Below, in pieces: positions 21,461 to 25,866 of a stretch of DNA of 25,866 bases. Source of the DNA: Porogramme epimiltina (Eukaryota; Basidiomycota; Agaricomycetes; Polyporales; Polyporaceae); NCBI GenBank assembly GCA_900155495.1, contig FTLJ01000589.1, forward strand, positions 1 to 25,866. Direction: 5' to 3'. The position numbers were made by a program, and so were the translations under genes. The notes under the pieces were generated by a model that had not been told where the DNA came from, did no database searches, and was given only the letters and a program-made list of their open reading frames with translations. Within the stretch, counting starts at the first letter, position 1, and each line of letters opens with the position of its first letter.

Positions 21461-22296
21461 ATGGTCAAGTGGTTCTTGTCTGAGAACGTACTGCAAGTCG
21501 CGGAGATGCTACAGTGTCTATCTTGGTACAACACGTGGACGCGCAGGGCAGGTGAGTGTGTTACACCCTTTCCCCAACTACCCGCCTGACTTAGTATCCA
21601 TACCCGTCGCTCGACTTTGCAGGTGCGAACATCACTCGCGGCTCTTCTGTTGCTTCGAGATTTTCTTCAAGACGGACCCACCCACCTCATCCGGATCACC
21701 GCTCTCGCAAATTGGGGACAGGATTGTCTAACAGTCCCCCCCCATCTCGGGCTCCGGGCCCGCGGGTGCTCTCAAAGCAAGGCATCCACCAGAGTACGGA
21801 TGGACCCATGGGCATCGTGGTAAGTGGCGAGCGCGCTCTTACCACCACCACGATATTCACCGAGAACTAGCCAGGTCGCGATTTCGACGTCTCCGCGACT
21901 GGCGTTCGACAAGAGCCCGCCGCAGGTCCAGAACCCCCGATTGTCCAGTGCCCGCCCGGAGCTCAATGCCGCACCCCCGTCCCTCGTGGAAGCCCAGTTC
22001 GACGTGTCCCAGATACCCAGAACGTCCATGCTTCCACCGCCTCAGCATCTACGACAGCGCCTCCCCGCTCAACGCGTCCTTGCCTCGCGCTCGGAACACC
22101 CCCACGCACGGCTCCGCCACGAACCAGCCTCAACATCCCCGCCCGCGCGATTTGCGATCTCCGCCGCCCCGCCGCCGACTGCAGCCCTTCGCGTCCCACC
22201 TCCGTCGTCGCCCCCTCCGACTCGGTCTGTCCGCCGCGCCGCTGCTTGAGGTCGTCGAGGCCGGCGCGCCGTCCGCAGGGATCGCATTCGGCGTGA
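21461..22296 (+). CDS. Candidate three-exon gene, basic Ser/Arg/Pro-rich protein of unknown function
   Basis: I do not recognise this protein. Proposed exons: 21461-21551, 21623-21819, 21871-22296, together 714 nt and 237 aa. Introns are 71 and 51 nt, with GTGAGT and GTAAGT donors and GCAG and CTAG acceptors. Both are present at matching positions in the paralogous copy at 9158-9992. The first exon encodes MVKWFLSENVLQVAEMLQCL, which looks helical. Exon 2 is strongly basic and disordered (RGSSVASRFSSRRTHPPHP), and exon 3 is Pro/Ala/Arg-rich with several cysteines. The ATG has purine at -3 and G at +4. The frame stays open for some codons upstream, so an earlier exon is possible. Low-complexity GC-rich sequence often gives long chance frames, and a minus-strand frame overlaps exon 3, so this is tentative. 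Confidence 0.38.
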
Positions 22297-22690
22297 CGGT
22301 CCAGCCCCCGATGAGGTTTTCGGAGCGCGCCATCAGGCAGCTTCGAGTCCCACTACGTAGCGTGGCTCGGCCCCGAGAACGTGCTGGGCGACGAATAGAG
22401 GTGGTTGGGAGGACGGATGGGGTGGTGGAGTCTAGCCTGAGGGAGCGCGCGCCGGGCGGGTGCCCTGGGTGCCCACTGCTGCCCTGCATGCCCGCCCTAC
22501 GGATGGGAGCGGTGACGCTCACGGGTGAGGTTGTCTCTTCCCGCATCCATCAGTTGTTACTCTTGCCCTCCGGCACAATCCTACTTTTACCCCCTCCGCT
22601 GCTCTTTACTATGCAACTTCTCCCGCTCCCCATACTTACGCTTCTCGTCCCCCGGTCGCCCCTCCGCCTGGTCGCGCTTCGCTTATTCGA

Positions 22691-22963
22691 TCGTTCGCTC
22701 TTGTTCGGTATCCAACTATATATTCTCGAAGGGCACGCTATTACTACATATGCGTGCTATCATAATTAACAGGGTGCGACTTTGCATGATCATACTCAGG
22801 GCGACGCTACCATGTATTATCGGACATGGCTGGCGCCGGCGCCTGTGATGTCCGACGGTACGATGCCAGATATCTGGCCGCGCAGATGGGCGGCTACCAT
22901 GCACTGCATCACTGAGTAAGCTGCTGCGCACATTGCACCGTCTGACTTCGAAAATTTGGTGAT
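22691..22963. other. Gap between duplicated flank and gene C promoter
   Basis: This short stretch has no counterpart elsewhere in the window and no supported gene. It contains a 12-bp perfect palindrome (ggcgccggcgcc, about 22833-22844) within an imperfect inverted motif (gtattatcggacatgg ... gatgtccgacggtac), which can form a small hairpin. Confidence 0.4.
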
Positions 22964-23165
22964 GCTATGTCACAATGGCTTCCCTGCATTTGTTCCAGAC
23001 ACGCGCACGCTGCAGCGTGCTTCCTATGATCTATCGCGAGGACGTGTTCATATATCGCACATAGACACACCCCTTCGTAATCCCCCCCCCCCGAAACTAC
23101 TGTTCTTTCAATTGCTGGATTCTCCCACAACACCCATCGTTGCTTCTGCATACCACCGGGACGAC
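22964..23165 (+). promoter_or_regulatory. Conserved upstream region of gene C
   Basis: This aligns along its length with 12931-13130 before gene B, including tcctatgatctatcg and the run up to the ATG. It differs by a C-run (about 23082-23092) and lacks gene B's TATATATA. Conservation at about the same distance from both starts supports the chosen start codons and suggests shared control. No specific factor site is recognisable. Confidence 0.5.
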
Positions 23166-25866
23166 ATGGAACCGGAGACTTCGACGGTTACCACAGTGAG
23201 TGAGGAGACTAGCTATGTCCCTCCACAAGTTCCCTTACATCCACCACGCTCTGCAGGAGATACATGGAAGCTCTGGAGCTTCTAGCACGTCATCAAGGAA
23301 GGTGTGCTCTGATCTTGCCTCTTTCTCCAATCCCCGGATTCCGTTGACGGCGGGTGGGTATATATGGAATAGTCCCTCAAACGGTCGAGTCGCTCCCTGA
23401 GTCGCAGTCAAGAAGCATCCCCAGGAAAATCAGGACCTTCGCTGATCGACGATGAAGGGAAATCGCCGGTGCAGCTTGTAGCAGGTCAAGAAGAAACACT
23501 CGAGTCGGTGAGCACCTCCGAGGTTTGAAGCAGGTGTAGAGGTTGAGGGTCCTCCAGACACCTCCATCTCCAGTGAATAACACGGCTACTCAGTCCAACC
23601 AGACCCCCACTACTCCCGATGGCGGCAATACACCCGAAGTATTTACACTATACAGTGGGACTCACTGCATTTCTGACATTGGTTTGACGCTCTCAGCAGG
23701 ATCATCGAGGCCCGCCCGTCCGAACAGGAGATAACGATTCACCTCACCCAGACGAGGAAGCCAACTCAACACACCCGGCGGGCCGGAATGCGGTACGTGC
23801 GGGTGCAGACATTTCTTGGGGTGATACATATTGACCGCCTATCACGCCACCAGACTGTGGGAACGGACTGTATGGTGCATACGGAGCCAAGTGGTGGCAT
23901 ATCTGTGAGTTTTTGGCACTATACGATGATGGCGATGGCATTTCGGAGATAGAAATTGATCTCGTGTCCTACAGGGCGGGGGTTTGGGAGTGAAAATTGA
24001 GAAAACGCAATCCCTTGACATTTATGAAGTCAGCATTGAATCGAGTCATGTTTTTCCCATATGCGTGCTTACTAGACACCACGAAGCGCGCGATGGGATT
24101 TTACACAGAGAAAGAGAAAGCAGAAGCATGGTCCAAGATCGCGAAGACGGTCGAGGACTACAGCGAAGATATGATTGAACAGTGGATCAGGGAGATAGAT
24201 GGCCTCTTGACCTTCGTACGTTCCTCTCAATTCACCATGTTGCTTTCTAGTGCACTGATTACATGCTACGACAGGCGGGTCTCTTCTCAGCTATTCTCAC
24301 CGCTTTCAACGTTCAATCCTATCCGCTTCTCCAGCTCTCCCCAGCCGACCAGACGAACACTATTCTAACAAACATCTCAGCACAGCTAGAGAGCTTCCGG
24401 CTCAACCCATCCTTCGTCAACTCTACACAGCCCGCTTTCGACGCGTCCTCTCAGCCGCCATTCAAGGCGCCTCTCTACGCAATCTGGCTCAATGCTCTGT
24501 GGTTCACGAGTCTCGTGTTCAGCCTTGCGTCGGCCATGATCGGTATCATCGTCAAGCAGTGGCTCAAGGAGTACAGCACCAGCCTATATGGAAACTCACG
24601 GGACATTGCACGCAGACGGCAGTATCGATACGACAATCTGGAGAAGTGGCGTGTCGGGATGATCGTCGCTGTCATTCCCGTGCTGCTCCTCATCGCTGCT
24701 GTCCTCTTCCTTACCGGCCTCGTCATCCTTCTCTACAACATCAACAACACTGTGGCCAAGATCGTGTCCGCATTCGTCGGCCTCTTGTTCCTCTTCGTGA
24801 TCACGACCACCATACTCCCAGCGATATCTCGATCGTGCTGCTACTACTCTCCACAGGCCCGTGCTTTTTTCAGCTTGAGGAATCTTGTGGTCCCTATCAT
24901 TGGAATGATAGCCTCGCTGGCCGTTCGTGGGGCATATCATATCTTCGATTGGGTCACAGATCATATTTCCTGGTCGCCGTTATGGGAATGCTATCATTTC
25001 TTCAACAGGCTGAAAGACGCAAACTTTCCTCAGTGGCGAACCCCACGGGTTTGGCGCAGCGGCGAGGTGTCATCCGGGCAAGAAGCTGCGAATCTCGACA
25101 GCAACATCCTCGTCACTGCATACTCTGCTACCCTCGACGCCACCACGATCAATACGTCAATCGCCGCCTGCGTTTCCGACGTGGCCGATCGTTCATTCTG
25201 GATGAATTACATCACCAAGCTGAAGGAAATAGCCGTAGAACGGTCCGGCCCATGGAAGCACTTGCCCACGCCTATTCACGACGTCTTCGAGAAGGCAGCG
25301 CAATATATGGCACAAAGTGCAGGCGCAGTGCGCGACCGCTTCAACCAGGAGCCAGAATGCACGGAACAAGAGGATGATGAAGGTGCTTCGGTGGACCATG
25401 ACCTTGCAGGTGCTTGGGTGGACCATGATTTGGAAACATCTAGGTTTATAAACACAGTGTGGGAAGACCTCCCGACCTTCGAGCACGACTTGCAGGCCCG
25501 CACTCTGGCGGTGATATCTGCGTGTTGCAAAACAGATCCGGAAAATGCGAATAAAGCATGGGCCGCGATGAGAAGCGCCGAGTTTAGTTGGGAGATAATG
25601 TCGAAAATAAAGGGTCCTGGCACTTGCAAAATTGGTATGAAACCCCAACCGTGGCAGTCTGGCGTGCATGCAGACCCACTAACTTTGCGTTGTAGTTGTG
25701 GCAGCCGTTGCATGCAGGTTACATTCGGTTGTCGAAAATCCGCGTCTTGGCTCCCCCCATACGCGACGGCACGTCGAATGGGAGCTGGAGAATGTGATCC
25801 TTCCCCCTCTGCGCATCATCACGCAGCTGCGGGTGAATCGTGCCGTTTCGAATGCACTCGCGGGGA
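23166..25866 (+). CDS. DUF6535-type membrane protein (gene C, 3' end beyond window)
   Basis: Function unknown. Proposed exons: 23166-23195, 23257-23301, 23373-23507, 23558-23638, 23700-23792, 23854-23904, 23975-24028, 24087-24215, 24275-25634, and 25696 to the window end. The ~716 residues visible form one open reading with the same exon order and phases as gene B. The N-terminal part has KRSSRSLSRSQEAS. The amphipathic helix (EAWSKIAKTVEDYSEDMIEQW) and membrane core with GIIVKQWLKEYSTSLYGNSRD follow. Residue blocks diverge most between the last membrane segment and the repeats. There a 9-residue segment is tandemly duplicated (GASVDHDLA then GAWVDHDLE), making an acidic insert after EQEDDE. 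The partial last exon starts VVAAVACRLHSVVENPRLGSP, a first-type repeat unit. How many repeats follow cannot be seen. The 5' exon joins are inferred from alignment with gene B. Confidence 0.82.

Larger units (their letters stand above)
16582..22690. repeat. Duplicated 3' flank, copy 2 (direct repeat of 6484-10383)
   Basis: This follows gene B and aligns with the flank of gene A in the same order and orientation, interrupted by two insertions (18255-19523 with its 8-bp duplication, and 19691-20599). A short TA-rich insertion (gcatatatatacacc) follows the gene B stop. Removing the insertions leaves about 3.9 kb, the size of copy 1. The block between about 16582 and 18246 has no supported gene. 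The minus-strand frame at 17760-18329 resembles the minus-strand frame in copy 1 only until small indels shift it, which argues against coding. Confidence 0.85.

Overview
The window looks like nuclear DNA of an agaricomycete (mushroom-forming basidiomycete), probably a polypore-like species. The evidence is very short introns (about 48-78 nt, GT-AG with CTAAC-like branch sites), GC-rich coding sequence, intron-dense small exons, and membrane proteins that I recognise as the DUF6535 family, which is greatly expanded in Agaricomycetes. The assignment below phylum level is inference. There are no bacterial features, rRNA, tRNA or CRISPR arrays.

Layout: three tandem, same-strand copies of one DUF6535 gene start at 985 (gene A), 13131 (gene B) and 23166 (gene C, cut by the window end). 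I built the exon models by aligning the three copies by eye. Exon phases, in-frame indels and splice sites agree, and the summed exon lengths of A (4683 nt) and B (2826 nt) are exact multiples of three. Each gene has a run of tiny phase-0 5' exons (low-complexity, Ser/Arg/Pro-rich, probably disordered), then a large exon with the transmembrane DUF6535 core, then a 3' series of about 378-nt phase-1/phase-1 exons, each encoding one ~126-aa probably helical repeat. Gene A has seven of these repeat exons, gene B has two, and gene C is cut in the first.

The 3' flank of gene A (6484 to about 10383) is duplicated after gene B (16582 to about 22690). The second copy is longer almost entirely because of two mobile-element insertions whose empty sites are visible in the first copy. 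One is a 1269-bp hAT-like element with an 8-bp target duplication (18255-19523), itself carrying a 170-bp inverted-repeat element. The other is a 909-bp foldback element with ~400-bp arms (19691-20599). Within the duplicated flank is a candidate three-exon gene that reads open in copy 2 (21461-22296) but is broken in copy 1 (9158-9992).

The remainder (1-984, 10384-12930, 22691-22963) holds no gene I can support. The most interesting biology is the family of membrane proteins that vary by tandem duplication of frame-neutral exon cassettes. What DUF6535 proteins do is unknown to me; a recognition or scaffolding role for the variable repeat region is speculation.
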